Shown here one piece after another: positions 1-22,390 of a stretch of 64,000 nucleotides of DNA (its first letter is position 1; the number at the start of each line of letters is the position of its first letter). The translations under genes and the position numbers were made by a program. A model generated the notes under the pieces. The model was not told the DNA's origin and ran no database searches. It was given only the letters and a program-made list of their open reading frames with translations. The DNA lies in contig QEYB01001152.1 in the NCBI GenBank assembly GCA_017562135.1, forward strand, positions 248,001-312,000, given 5' to 3'. Source of the DNA: Dipylidium caninum. Taxonomy: Eukaryota; Platyhelminthes; Cestoda; Cyclophyllidea; Dipylidiidae.

Positions 1-330
1 CGTGTTCACGTACGTTTGTACGCATGCACGCACGCACTCGCGCACGCACGCACGCACACACACTTCTTGCTGCTTTAAAATGTACTTTTGCATAGTTTCC
101 CGTGTTTTCTGCGTACGCGTGGGTGCGTGCATGCGTGTTCTACCGGACGTTGCGGCGACAGACCAGCCCTCGACCTGCGCGTGCGTGTGCGTGCCTGTGT
201 GCGCATACGCGAACGAACACACGCACACACACACGCACGCGCACGCGCGTTGTTCGCTCTGCGACTGTGCGCCTTCTGCGTGCGCAGTGCGTGTGTGCCT
301 TCCAATTTGCGCACGCGCTCGTTTTCAAGG
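1..330. repeat. CA/GT- and CG-alternating simple-sequence tract
   Basis: Alternating purine-pyrimidine runs (CACG, CACA and TGCG units) dominate, most clearly at about 31-63 and 216-248. Open frames across the tract are Arg/His/Thr/Cys-rich translations of the repeat and are not credible proteins. Such tracts are microsatellite-like and can adopt left-handed DNA in vitro. A related tract lies at 46.58-46.81 kb. Confidence 0.85.
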
Positions 331-3300
331 TCGTCGTCAAGCTTAGCCGATCGATGCGCGAACAGCTGAAATATGATATATCTGGGTGGGCATAATTAAC
401 TCCCTCCTCCACGACCTGTCGGCGGATAAGTCGTCCTCCCGTTAAAATTATCCGCAGTCGGCCATGTGCCCTGGGGCCGCGAGGCAGCGGTTCGACGTGG
501 TAGCGCCCGTCTTTGAAATGGCCTTCCCTACCCCTTTTAAGCCCTTCATTCCCCCCTCCCCACCTCCTCCAGTCTTAAATCAAAGTGATGTCCATGTGTC
601 CTCCTCTCTGGCCTTGTCACTTGGGCTCCGTTTGTTACGCTATTACCTGGGCGATGAAGCCTGGCCTTTAAGTGCCGAAATCTTGGCCGCATAACTTCCT
701 CCTTCATTGGGGAGTGATTGACTGTGTATGGTTCTGCATTCGCACATGAATGGAAGCAAATACTGCCAGTGCTTGTTTCAGCGTCGTGTCATGGAACTTG
801 TGCTCTCTTTGCACTTACTCGTCTGCTCCGACGCATGTTGCCTTGTCTGCTTGAAAACTGATAAATTGCTAAAATTTCGTCAACTTTCTCCCCGGGACTG
901 GAGCGTTTCGATGCCATGTCGCCTAAAACGCAATGTGGCATTGCGCTGCTATGAGCTCCGTGAACAACTCTCCCCTGCGTCTGTTTGATGGGGCGATTTG
1001 TGCTTGAACACTTTACTAATAACAACTCCCTCGTCCCTCGTCATGTTGCGTTTCGTTAGATTACACTTTGCATGGGTAAATATTTAATGGGAACCGAGTT
1101 GTGTGGGACGAAGTTCAAAATTTCCGAGAGGGGTGGAAAGTGTGTTTCAATGGAAGACCACTTGGCCTCGTGGCCAACCGTCACAGCCCACCGCCACTTG
1201 TTGTGTGCACCGAGCTAGGCAGCCGTTGGGCCAACGTCGACTCTGTCCGCCACCGCCTCGCCACGCCCGACCAGAGCTTGCACGCAATTTTCTATGCACG
1301 ACACTCTCCCCGTTGCTGTGCCCTCTCGCAGTGGAGGTGACATCTGCGCGCTCGTCGACTCTCAACTGATTCACACTGCGTCAGGCAGCACGATCTCTTC
1401 ACCTGCGTATTCCGTCGGAGAAGTGGGCAACTCTGCTTGGCAGTCCCCTAGGCCGCAGAGCGAGTCGGCCGGGGCGCCCGTCCCCCGCGGCCTCGACCTC
1501 GGCCTCGGTCCCGCAGTCGCAGTCGCAGGCTCGGCCCCCGGGCGCCACTCCCCCTCGACGTGGTCATTCGCGACGCTGCCAACTTTTTGGCTCACCAGGA
1601 TTGCCTTAAGTGCTGAACAATTTTAGCATGCCACATGGGCAGGCTTCGGAGGGGGACTGGCATTACAGTCCCAAATAAGTCTTTATTTACAAGTGTTGAT
1701 TAGTGTGAGCGTGTTGGATACATTTAACACCTCGTTGACAAATTCAAGTTGTGTGGTTCACCTTCAGCCTTCTCTTGTCACTTTCTACCACCTATGGGCG
1801 TATATCGAAAGAGGACTGACTGCCAACAAATAATCGGAGCTTTTGAACATCACCACGTCCAACTTTTGCCCTTAACTGTGGGAATTTTGACTGCGCGGAA
1901 GTGTGCTTGTTGGACGGAAATTGAAAGGGCCTCTTTTTGTCCCCCGTTGCCCCTGTTATCGTCTTATACTTCACCTTTTAATATTTCTCCAAGCAGTCAG
2001 CCCTTGCGACTCTTTAAAGTGACCAGTTGATAAGGGGACAATGCGCTACTTCGGCAGGGGAGGCAGACAGTACCTCGAATGCCTTCTGCTTGCTTCTCTC
2101 GTCTCTACGCCGCGATCCTCCTTAAGTTCGCGACACTGTGAGGGTATTCTGTTTAAAATAGGCACCATTCTTGAAGAATGCATGGCCTCCTGGACTGACC
2201 ACGCTCGGTGGAACCGCCATATATGATGCACTCCCGAAAGCAACAGAAGACCTCAGAGACTGGCCGAGGGGGGAATAGACTTTCGTCAGTTTGCGTCGAA
2301 CACTTGAGCGGCTGAATTTAGCCGCGCGCGGAGGTAAATATCACGAACAAACTCTAGGCTGTTAAAAGGTCTTCGGGTGCCTATTTTTGAACGCATTCAG
2401 TCACGACCGAGCTCTCCTCTCTCGACCAAGTCCCCTGCGGACGAAAATTAAAAGCGCTGCGACTTGTTCCACAACGCCTCTTTAGCATGAGCCTCTGATG
2501 ACCAACATGTGTGGCCCGAAATTCCTTCTCCTCTCCGCATCAGACGCTTCCGCACAGCCCCGGCGTCGGAATGGGGTTCCGTCTCCGTATGCACAGTTTG
2601 TTACAGAAGTTAATGACAGTCAAATCTTAGTTTTTTGTGTCTCATCCCTCCGACATAATCACACTAAATTTTATGGGCCTGCGTATTTTCACGGTAGGGG
2701 AAAAGAGTACCCCATGGAATAGGTGTTAATCGCCTTTTTTCCCACTGCATCTCCTCGATGACAAGCGTTTCATTTCGTGGCAGAGACACCTTGAGGGGAG
2801 CTTGCCCGTGTGCGGAAGACCATGTCTTCCGCGAAGCATGCCAGGGGGAGTAGCAAACGTGTGGCCCAAAAGCCTTCCCCCCGCCCCTGTGGGCAGACGG
2901 ACGGACGGGCGAAAGGATCGACTGGGGCAGCCGGCAGGGGGGCGGGTGGTCACCTCTCTTCAAGCCGAACCCGCCGACGCGAGAGCGTCGGTTTTGCGGA
3001 GGGAGCCTTGTCGAAGGTGCCCTCCACAATGACCTGTTTTCATCACGTTCGTTTTCTTTGGCCTAACACGCTCCCCTTCGCCGCCTCGAGCACCGACAGT
3101 GGACTGCGAGCATCCTCGCGGGGGACTTGCCGGATGTCATGAGCCATTTTATCCCTCGGTTCTCCTTAGAGCGGATTCTGGCGTTGAGTTAGCAAGGTGG
3201 ACGTCTCTCTGAGACTCCGGTTGTCTCTCTATTTACTGAGACTTTTGACTTGGCCTTTCTTCTGTGAAGGAATTTACTTCAAGCGACTCTTTAGTGATTG

Positions 3301-6300
3301 GTGGGAACCGTTCACTATGAACTGAAGGCAACACGCCACGTTCAGCATTTGAAAAGACAACCCGCGTCGGGTTCCACTATTCCTCTCCGATTCGAGAAAC
3401 GTCTGTTCTAAACCTGTCGGATAGCCTCTCTTCAGATGTGTTGCGGAAAGTCAGTCCCGATTCGTTCGAGTCAAGTGGACGCGGACACTTTCGTCTCCTT
3501 TGATATGGTCCTGAATGGGATGCAAGGAGGCCTCGAGCCATTTGTGGCCCTCAGTGACATACTGCAAATCGGTGTAGAACATGCTAGTTGTGTTCGCCGA
3601 CGGAATAGCATTAAAGCGAGCAATGACGTGACTCGCATGAATTTGGCTGGCACACTCAGTCGTCTGGGTGCCCGGAGCATTGTGACAAGTTTGGGTTGGG
3701 AGCATGACCGGTGGATTTGTGAAGGCGACCCTGGAGGGGGGAGCAAACAGTCAAATTCGTTTGGACTCCCCATCTCTCCTCAAGGTCGTCTTTCTGACCG
3801 CTGCCTTACTCATCCGTCGCCTCTTCGAGGCTTTGTTCCACCACATGACTCACTTCCAGGGCTGATTTCTTCTTGGGCGCGGGTGCATGATTAATTGAAT
3901 TTTACTTTTCACGAACAAAGATAAATTGAGGTGTTTGTATGATTTATGGATTCCTTTTCGTCGCCTCCACGAGAAAAGGTGTCACCTCCTCCGAACGTGC
4001 GGCTCAAAATCACCTCATTCACCTCGACGAATGTGCATTCTACGGACCCAGGTGCTTTTGAGTAGCGCCTCTGCGGCGATGCTGGGCGACACAAGGGGCT
4101 GGGCGTTTGGGAACAGCAAAGCGGCCCAGTGAGTCCCGAGTCCTCGGCCGCCACTGGCATGCAGCCAGGCTCCGACCGCCCCACCACTGAACCCCCAGCT
4201 TCTGGCCTCTCTCAACGCAGTCTGCTGTTGTGGGCGCTTAATTTACTAATGCCTTTGTGATTGAGGCCTTTTTTATTAATTTTCGTCGCCTCGCGGCCTC
4301 ACCTTCAACCTCCGAACCACAAAAAGGCTATTTAGCCTCGGGAGTGGGCGTGAAAACGCGACGACTCGCTAATTGTGGTGTGATTTTTGCGCCTCCTCGC
4401 CTCTTGCGGCTCTGAAGTCACTTGTGACTGTTGCCTGTGGATAGATGCAAGCGCAACCGCTGATTGGGGTGTTTGTGAGGGTTGACTTGGTTTTTCTTCC
4501 GAAAAGAAATCACATGTTAAGCGCTATTAATATGGAATGGCACTTATGATGGTCAACAAAGTGATTAGATTTAATGCACCTTGCCTCTTCGTCTACATCA
4601 ACCTCAACTCAGCGGAACATTTTATTTACAATAAGAAATTTTCTTTTTGGTTTTATAACTCCCAAAATTTACCAAGCCTCGTAATGACGCCTTTTATTTC
4701 GGCCCGCTGCTCCGCTTGTCGATCTGAGCAGGCGCGGAGAGCGCGTTTGCTCACTCGAGGGTCTGCGCTGGCGGAGGCGGAGGTGGAGGCGGGGGGAGCA
4801 ATCTCGCTTCCCGCTGGCATTCGGGCGTTGGCAGCGGCACTGCGCCTCGGTGCTTGAGGATCGTGCTCAGGCCGTTTGCCCCTCACTGCCCACTTTGGCA
4901 CCTCAGCCAAATTTCATCACCGATTTGCCAATTTTGTTCAATCACATGGTCCTCGTGCATTTTTATATTCAACTTCTCCTTGTTACGTCGCCTCCATCCT
5001 CAGGTGACAGTAAGGCAACTAAAATTTGTCACTACGTCAACTCGCTCAGTGTATCGCGGGATGCTGTACGAATGGATGTAGTTTTGGGGAAACTTCGGGT
5101 AATCACTCACCACTCCCTGAGACCATGTGGGCGATGCGGAGCAGAGCACAATTTACTCAAGACTGCTTTCTCATTCTTCTTTCAGATCTTCTGCTCCAGC
5201 TATCCACGCCACAGAGCCCCACTTCCCTCCTGCTGTCTGTAAGTAGGCATCTGGCCTCGTTTCCTCTCCTACTTAGTTATTCTCAGTTTTTATTCAGTGA
5301 TAAGTGTAAGCCGGAGACTATGAGTGATCGCTCTCCCTCATAAATTACTCTAATTTCTCCAAACTAAAAAGAAGGAGGAAAAGTGAATGGGCTTTTTAAA
5401 TTGAGATCCACCTAAGTGAGAATGTAGCGCTAGTTGATTCACATGCCCTCGGAAGTCTTCTCCCGTCTCACAACCTCACGCCACGTCTGTCGTCCTGGCG
5501 CCAGCCAGGCGTCAGGACGCCTCGGCCCTTAGCCCCTGAAATACGCGACATGCAACCGGTCGTTTGGGGCAAAGAGTCGCTGCTTCCCCGCCCGTCTCTC
5601 CGCGCACCAGCGCACTACCGCGAGGAGAGTCGGCGGAGCCGCGGAAGCGCATGGCAGCCCCCTCGATCACCGGGCGAACGTTCTGCCTGAGCCGCGGGAA
5701 ACGGCATAGTCGACTCAGCTCTCTTTCACTTGGCGTTTCGCTCTGCCCCCCTGTTGAGGGGAGCACTATTGCCGGAAGGAAGACATCATTAGTCTCGCCA
5801 TCCACATGCCGGTGGAGGATCGAGTGGAGCTCTAAAACAAGCGCGTCCTGCTGCGCGATCCTGAGCGCGGGGCCCATAATGTTGGGGGCCGAGAGTGAAG
5901 GGGCTTCTTGAAAGAGTTTGCGTGTGCCAACGCTAAACACTTACGCAACGACGCCAGTCACATGGTCAAAGAGGGCGCAGCCTGGGAGCCGAGAGGACTC
6001 TGCCAGGGTGTCGCAGGTAGGCGCCAGCGTGGTCAGCTCCTGCGTCGGCGTATGTGACGCCACAGGCAGGAATGGCGTCGTCCCCTCGCGCCTCGCCCAC
6101 TGACTGGTTGCCCGCGGGAGGGAGCTGCCAGGGAGGGAGAGCTGATTGGCTAGAACTCCCGGAAAGATGCGCATATTCGGCGCCATTGCCAAGGTGATTC
6201 GTTGGCTGCGGCAAGGCTGTCAGCGTGCTACGCCGGGCCCACGTACTTTTCCTTACTTTCCTTCGTATAAATTGCTTCTGCCTAGAGGCTGTCCTACCTT

Positions 6301-9300
6301 GGAGAGGGGTGCAAAGTGCTTCTATGGCTTCATCACATTTTCACGGGGCTTCATCACATTTTCACGGGGCGCAGGAACACTCAAGGTGCGCATCCTAAGT
6401 GTCCGTGACATAAAGAAAGTGGCCAACTGTCTGAAAACCCGTGTTCTGTCGCCACACAAGCAGCGTCAGCCAATGCGGAGGCCTGAGAGGTCCCGGCACA
6501 ACGCCGATTTCCCTCCAACTAAGAAACTTAGCGATAAGAAGTTGCGGTATTGTTAGCTAAGTCGATCACCACGTTCATGGCTTCCCCGTAGCAGACTTGC
6601 ACCAACCTCGCGTTGGTGCGGCGCGTTTTCTGTTAGAGTCGCAGAGTGAGTGCGAACTCGGTACTCGAGGACACCTTACAGAAGCACTCCCATCGGCTTG
6701 CTCCTCTCAGCCGAGTTTCTGTCTCCCGTGCGCCTCGCCGGTGTTTTAGTGTACCCCTCGAGGAGCCGAATGAGGGAGTGACAACTTGCTGGTGGTTGGA
6801 GATGCATGAATCCTAAATGATGGAAAGTGAGGCGCTTTACCAACGCCTACAATTCTTTATGTTATTAGCGCCGTTATTCAGGCATCTTTTCGCCGAGCCA
6901 CTTGCAATATTTCGGGATGCTTGTGTTATGGGCCGAGCCGTAGTGGTGTCCAATTCGCTTCGCACAACGCGATGCATTCTGCCGGGTAGCATTTAGGCAG
7001 GTGGACGTCTGAGCACTCCTGTGCTTCCACCTTGGGAGGAAGTCTTTTATTCCCAACCCATTGCACGAACCCTTAGCGGTGCTCATTATTCAATTCAAAT
7101 CAACTGTTAAATAGGTAAATGGAGGCTCCCTACCAGACTCCGCGTCCCGTGCTCCAGTAATTCCTTTCTGATCCCATCCAGGAGGAACTTTCTGGCCGAG
7201 TCTGAGTCTCACATTTATAGCGTGTTGAATGTACGCCTTGTGGCCAACACTGAGAGTTTCTAAAAGCCTCCTCATCGGCACTTGTGACGAAATTTCGAGG
7301 ATGAGTTTCGTCCTTCGAAGACCGCATCGAATACTGATGGCTCTCCACGGTTGTGCTCCTCTCCGGCTACTTAGCATCTCAGAAACTCTATTCTTAAGGT
7401 TTCACTTGGTCTCTGAGTGATTCAGCATCTGTTGGCCAAATTTTCCTCGATTTAAGTAGATAGACGTAAATACACGTTAACTACACCCGCCGTAGATCAC
7501 AGTGGAGATAAGCGCCAAACCGCGTTGTGGCTGTCCCAGTCTTCAACAAGACAACGAGCGTGGAAGAGCGATTCGCGGTTGCGATGGCGAACGGCCGGTG
7601 GGCTACAGCCAAGACAAGAGCATCGAGCTGTCGAGACAGGTTTGAACAGACTGTGCGGTTCCGCATACGTTAATACAACGACTAAATCTCTTAACTATAG
7701 TTCCGTCGGTCCGGTTGACTTCGGTGAATTCGAATGACAAGTGTTCACTTGTTTTTCGCATGTGGGAATTCCCATACGCTAATTTGTGTGACTGTTTATC
7801 GCCGAATGTATTTTCGTGCGGTTGGAAGTACATTATGCAAATAAATATGCGAGTATTGCTGATCCCAGACCGAAGATGGCCCGCCGGCCGGGCCGAATTT
7901 CGTCCGAGGAAGTATCCCCAAACTCCCTCTCCAGCGCCACCCACCCAGCGCATCGTGCGCGGCTGCTCCGCCCAGTCCAGTTGAGCCAGAGGGTGGTGGA
8001 ACTCCTCCTCAGGCGTGTAACGGAGTCGGGTTCCCGTTAAACCGCGGCGCACCTCCGCACCGAATTTCTGTGGCTGCGGCTCATATGCGGTGGTGATGTT
8101 CGCAAACAAAGTCTTTTTCCATTGTCAGGTCGAGCTATTACGCGGCAGCTATTTTGTGCCCACGTAGAGATTCCTGTTCCACCGAAACTCGTCACATGCA
8201 TTCGTTATTTGGGGCGAACTTGTTGTCGGCTGCCGAAGTGGTCCACCTGTTCTACCCGAGATGTACGCTAATTTATTCGCCTCACATTCTACAAAAATGC
8301 GCTTACAACCAGCAACTGCTTACTGTAGGCTTGGTGGGACAATAAGTGACAGCGAGAGTCTATCACTGTTCCTTCTAGGAAGAACCGCGACCCTGAAGAG
8401 CCCGCAAGTCGTGCTTCGCTGCTAAACAACACGCTCACGCCCTACGTGTGCTGAGAGCACGAGGCATTTCGGTTCAGACGCAATGCTGCTTCCTGTTTTC
8501 AGCCTACCCTTCACTACTTCGTCCCTCTCTTGGGTTTCACCCTTCCCCTCAGGGGCTTGTGTTTCGCTAAGAACGCCCCTTTTGCTATTTAAGTGGACTG
8601 ATTAGCCACCGCTACCTACGACTGTTGACCGCGCGCGTGAATCGAGCCTCGGCACGGGCGTAGGTTCCAGGATCCCCGTCCAGCTTTCTTAACAGGCCAT
8701 CCTCGAGACTCACCATTCTTCTTTCTACTACTGAACCTCGTGGGAACCTTAGCTTCCCTGCCTGCACCGATGTTCTCGTCACGTGATTCGCCCGTTGAAG
8801 GCCCTAGATTAGACAAGCGTCGAGGTAGCTTTGGAGTTCCTCCAAGTGGAAAAAACGGAGCAAGGGACCGATGCCTGCCCTCAAAGTCGGATGCCCACAG
8901 TCGCGTCCAAACGTAGCCCGTCCGGAGGTTTCGCGTCGGCGTTTGCAGCACTCGCATGTTGACTCGAATGTCCTGCTTTCATTGCTCATGATGTCTTGCT
9001 CCTTTCACGACCACAACCCACTGGCACCGTCTGGGCGGTATCCATTCTCCATTAGCTCCAAGGCAGAAGGGTTTCTTCCCACTACCAACGCGCATTGATG
9101 TCTGTTCTGAGGTTCTGCGTTGGGCTTGCGTTGGGTACTCTCAACTCCGAGTAACAGGCTACCACTACCTTCCTACAAGTGGAATTATTTCAGCAAAATG
9201 CTGTCCGAGTGACGGGGTGGGCGGCAGCTCACAGTAAATTCGGCACGTGGACCCAACAGAAGAGCGTTATGCTGTTGCGTGATTGTATGTGAATCCCCAT

Positions 9301-9549
9301 GTCTCGCACGACACCGAATTGAGCAGTGTGGCGGTAAAGGACTCCCCACTTTTAAAGTATGCCAAACCCCTCGTAGACAATGCCGAGGCTGTGGACTTCC
9401 AAACTCTTAAACCACAATGTGGACTGATTTATTTGCCGCAATTACTTTGGTGGCGCCCACTTTTTTAGTTTAGTTCTTTTTTGTCCGCCTGATAAATTGG
9501 TAAAACAAATCGGTAAGTGGTTTGGTCAGATTTCTACACTTCCCCACAG
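331..9549. other. G+C-rich stretch with no supported gene
   Basis: Many short frames are open on both strands because the DNA is G+C-rich. None shows a recognisable domain together with matching splice sites or a consistent codon pattern. The longest are a 142-codon frame on the minus strand (5512-5940) and a 136-codon frame on the plus strand (6146-6556). The stretch could hold 5' exons, introns or regulatory DNA of the C-clamp gene that follows, but I could not identify such an exon. A 21-base tandem duplication sits at 6328-6369. Confidence 0.5.
6328..6369 (+). repeat. Perfect 21-base tandem duplication
   Basis: A 21-base unit beginning CTTCATCACATTTTC occurs twice head to tail (6328-6348 and 6349-6369) without mismatch. 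The length is a multiple of three, so the overlying open frame repeats the heptapeptide GFITFSR. That frame is not otherwise supported as a gene. A recent replication-slippage event is the simplest explanation. Confidence 0.9.
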
Positions 9550-12500
9550 GCTCAGCTGTTCCGAGCAGCAGATTTTCTCCGAATCCCAAAACCGATGAAA
9601 GGCAGCCTTCTCCTCCTCCTCTTTTTCAAACCCATCCTCTGCCTCTGCCCCCTCCGCCTCCACAACCACCACACGCACTTCCCTCGTCCTGCTCTTCACA
9701 AGTGTCCTCCGTTCTTCCACCCGTGCTCTCCTCCGCCGCCACCGTCTCTCCGGCCACCTCCGCTGTGTGCTTTCAGGAGGCGTTGCGTCTCCTCTATCAG
9801 AAGCATTCAGCGTCCGCGAGGTCTCCGATTCCGACGCCGCCTTATCAGCCACAGCCATGGCGCACGCTGTCCAGCGGTCACAGGAAGCGCTGCTCCACCG
9901 ACGAGGTGGAAGGTCTGAGCCGCGACATCCTCGGGGTGACAACATCGGGATCAACAGAAGCAGCAGCAACAGCAGCAGCAGCGTCGACGACGACACCACA
10001 ATCTTTCCCCAGGCGTCAGTCAGAGTCAGGACTATACCGGTTGGCAGAACGTCTGCAGCGCCATTCGCCCGGCCAGCCAGTTACGCTGAAACGTGTTCGC
10101 TCAGAGCACCAGAATCTGCCTTTTTCCATGCACCATCCTCCTTCCAGACCGCCCTTCGCGCTCACCATGGTGCTTGGCGAACAGGTCAGCCTTTCCTCTT
10201 ACCCGCCGCTCCACATGAGCAGGGCAGGCCGCGAGGGCACAATCGCCCGCCACCTGCTGCGCCTTTGTCAGTGCCCCTTGGAAGCGCCCTGAACAGATCG
10301 CCTCGTCCTCAATGAGGTGTAATTTTAGTCATAAACACGACCATTAAGACATTCGGCATGAATGAGTTCTATTTGTTGCCTCAGTGCGGTGGACAGCACC
10401 TTCTTACTCCGTGTGTTGGCGTAATTTGCGTGGGTCTGTGTTGCTGGGCCGCTAAAAGGCGTGGGCAGATAGACTGCAGGACCGTGGAGTGGACAGGAAA
10501 CTGTCCTGGTTCCCAAGGGTCCTTAAGCCCTCGCGCCAACACGAATGTACGTGCGCCTATGGCAGAACGACCTTTTTTTCGACCAACTGTTGCCTTTTCA
10601 GCGGGGGATGACCTTGGGCCACAGCAGTGCGATTTATTCGCCCTTTACACACATTCAGCATAAAACGTCCGGAGAATACGTGTCGAGCACCGCTATTTCG
10701 CTCTAAGCGCCTCTTTCGTTCGAACGCATCGCCTGGATGAGTGCGATTCTCGCAGCCCCTTTGCACCGAAGCTCATTCATCGGTGGCACCTTTGCCACAC
10801 CCCTCCCCTTCTAACCGCCACGGGTGCGTGTGCGTGCCTCGCTTTTATTGGTGGAAAGTGCTCCGCGAGTATGGGGGATTTGCGAGCCTAATAAAAGAAC
10901 TCCAGCTACGATATCCTACACCTCTGCCAACTGCGCTTTGTGGACCGACTCGGCGATGGAGTCATGAGTTAGCGCCAGCGAAGCATCTCATCTCTCTGAT
11001 GTAAGCGTTTTACATCCCCCAATAATGTCTCTTGAGCCTTGCCAAAATCCAAAATTTGCGTAGCTGTCGTTACCGACTAAAATGCGGATCCACTAGCCAC
11101 TGTCCACCCGAGACCGTTTAAAGGAAACCCTTCGTCCGTTAAATGTTAGCCGCCATGCCCATCATTCATGCGTCGTGCCCCTGTCGGCACTGGCGGTGCG
11201 GGAGCATCGCTCCAATAAATCAATCTGCGTTTTTGGCTCTGCCTCTCCACACCGAACGACCTCTGGCGTTAGGGAGCAGTTAACATTAAAGTCGCCACAG
11301 GTTATCTCCATTACTTCTTTCGACTGTGTTGTTTTCTCCAAACCCACTTCTTCCAAAGACCATAAATTCTTTCGATTTGGCCACCGTCGGATTAAAATGC
11401 TCGCTCAGTTCTGCCCTCTTCTGTGTATTATTTGCTTTTGGTCACGTGAGACGGGGCTCGGGGTGATGGACACCCACCCGAACGAACAGGCGATTAACCG
11501 GTTTACGCTCCTCAATAACATTTTTGCATCGTAACTCGTCATTGACGGGAGTGGGAGTTTGGGGGCGTGCTTCAAAGGGCGATTGTTTGCTCCACAAGTA
11601 GTTTCCTGCGTCTAAACAGGTGGCATTTTTCGAACAAGACCAACTGTCTCACGTCAGCAGACGTCCTCTGGAGTCAACAGAAAACTGATGTACTCGAAAG
11701 GGCGGCCGAGATTACAAAAGACGTTGCTACGGCTCGGGACGCATGCGAAGTCCACCCTTCACTTGACGGTCTTTGCACGCACACCAGTTGCAAAGCTTAT
11801 TTCCACCGCTCCAAAAGTGTTTCTTCGTGCTTTACTTTCCACTTTGTTGAGAGCGGTCAAGGGCAAAAACGTAGACTGCGAGTGTCTTCCAAGCGGATTT
11901 CACGCGACTGCGCTTTTATGGACCTGCGTTTAAATTCCCCTCACTTAAAGCCAGTCTGTCGTAAAAGTGGTGCTTCGAAGTCCCCCTCCGCCTCGGGTGA
12001 TTTCTGTTGGCAGAAGCGCACTTCTATTGTCCGGACTTGTAGCCGTGGGGAATGGCCCAGCGTGCGTGGTGGGGAGTGCAGCCCGTCTTTTGCGGACCAC
12101 GCGCGTCATCTCCTCATTCACACTGCTGGGTTTTGTCCTTTGACCCCTTAGTCTTGTCGGAGTTCTCAGGAACTCCCTCGAATGCGGTTCAGGTAACTTG
12201 CAATGGATCACGCTTCTTTGTGGTCAAACACACTCTAGTTTCTCTCTTCCAACACAGAGGTTTCACTCTTTTCCACTCCTAAGTTCTAAATTGATCACAA
12301 AGTTAACACAATCCCTGCAATTCTCAGATAGTAGCCAAAAGTACTTGATCGAATACTGGGCCAGATTTCCTCGTGCACACGTTTGTCGGCCACATACCTT
12401 ATTTCACCTACAAAATAATACAGATACGATGTTAGAGCATATGGGGCACTAGAGTTAAGAGATCGTGGACTCGCGCGCTTTCCTGGGTCACACCTCGGAA

Positions 12501-13187
12501 CCGTACCTTCCGTGTGTGAAGCTTATAAGGTCTTTTCTTGGTCGACAGATGGCAGTGACTGACCCCGAGCAACTGGCTCGCAACCTCCTTCTTCCACTGC
12601 TCAACACCTCACAATCTTTCCAGACTGCCTCAGTCGTAGCTCCCGCGTCATCGACAACCGCCGCGATGAGCGCAGCCCCCCTCCAGGCCGCGCGGCGGAC
12701 CTCCGCCCTGGACTTGTTGCTCATGACCGAAGGGGAGAGCCGCCAATTCTCGGAAACCATGCTTGCTGCCTCGAGTCTTGCTCCACCCCCCCTCGCCGGC
12801 GTCGGTACCGCCGGCACGTCTGACCGGCCCGCGCACCTCCCCGCCGGCCTCACGCCTGCCCTGCGCAGTTTCGCTGCCTCTGTTCCCACACCCGCTGCGC
12901 AGGTCTTCACCTTCGCCGGGCCCACTTCTGCTGCCGCCGGTGTCGCCACCTCAGTGGCGAGCGTCCCATCCTCCGCCTATCGAGCTGGCTCAAACCCATC
13001 CGTCCCTGCCTCCGCCTCCACCTCTGACTTCCAGGCGGGTTTCCGGCGTTCAGAAGCTGCCAAATGCAGACGCGTCTACGGTGCAGTGAACAAAAGTCGA
13101 TGGTGTAAACAGTGCAGATGGAAAAAGGCGTGTACTCGATTCCAGGGCCCTTCGCCTCACCAAAAGGACCCTCCTGATTTGACTTGA
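9550..13187 (+). CDS. C-clamp DNA-binding protein, ZNF395/ZNF704/Glut4EF-like (3' part, two exons)
   Basis: Two exons are visible: 9550-10184 (acceptor CCCCACAG, donor GTCAGC) and 12549-13187 (acceptor GTCGACAG, ending at TGA). The junction is phase 0 and both frames stay open. The first exon enters in phase 1, so at least one upstream exon is missing. Exon one encodes a Ser/Pro/Ala-rich segment with the less degenerate stretch [14 protein letters not shown]. The last exon ends in a C-clamp (about 13060-13142) with four cysteines spaced C-x12-C-x2-C-x5-C around [11 protein letters not shown], preceded by RRVYG. The TrpCys...CysArgTrpLysLysAlaCys form is typical of the SLC2A4RG/ZNF395/ZNF704 (Drosophila Glut4EF) family, nuclear GC-box-type DNA-binding factors. 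TCF E-tail C-clamps have RRKK instead. The C2H2 finger of that family was not found and may lie outside the window. The ATG at 12549 could serve as an internal start. Family placement is good; the 5' structure is unknown. Confidence 0.78.
9961..9985 (+). repeat. CAG/CAA trinucleotide run inside coding exon
   Basis: A short AGC/AAC run encodes part of an Ala/Thr-rich stretch in the reading frame used for the C-clamp gene. It is low-complexity coding sequence and likely to vary in length between individuals. Confidence 0.7.
10185..12548 (+). other. Intron of the C-clamp gene
   Basis: A 2364-base interval between the donor after 10184 and the acceptor before 12549. A 194-codon plus-strand frame (11567-12151) overlaps it, but it shows no domain and no supporting splice sites. 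I see no other gene here. Confidence 0.6.

Positions 13188-22390
<9,203 letters not shown>

Noticed and set aside
2..412. Several overlapping open frames of 75-114 codons on both strands
   Set aside because: They are translations of CA/CG simple sequence (Arg/His/Thr/Cys runs), with no domain or splice support.
5512..5940. 142-codon minus-strand frame with Leu/Arg/Ser-rich product
   Set aside because: The opposite strand is also open for 115 codons, typical of G+C-rich noncoding DNA. No domain or splice pattern was found.
9526..9999. 157-codon minus-strand frame starting with a Leu-rich run, like a signal peptide
   Set aside because: It is antisense to the Ser/Pro/Ala-rich exon of the C-clamp gene. 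The Leu run is the reverse complement of the CAG/CAA repeat.
11567..12151. 194-codon plus-strand frame in the C-clamp intron
   Set aside because: No domain. The Cys/Ser/Arg composition resembles random translation, and the flanking exons splice well without it.
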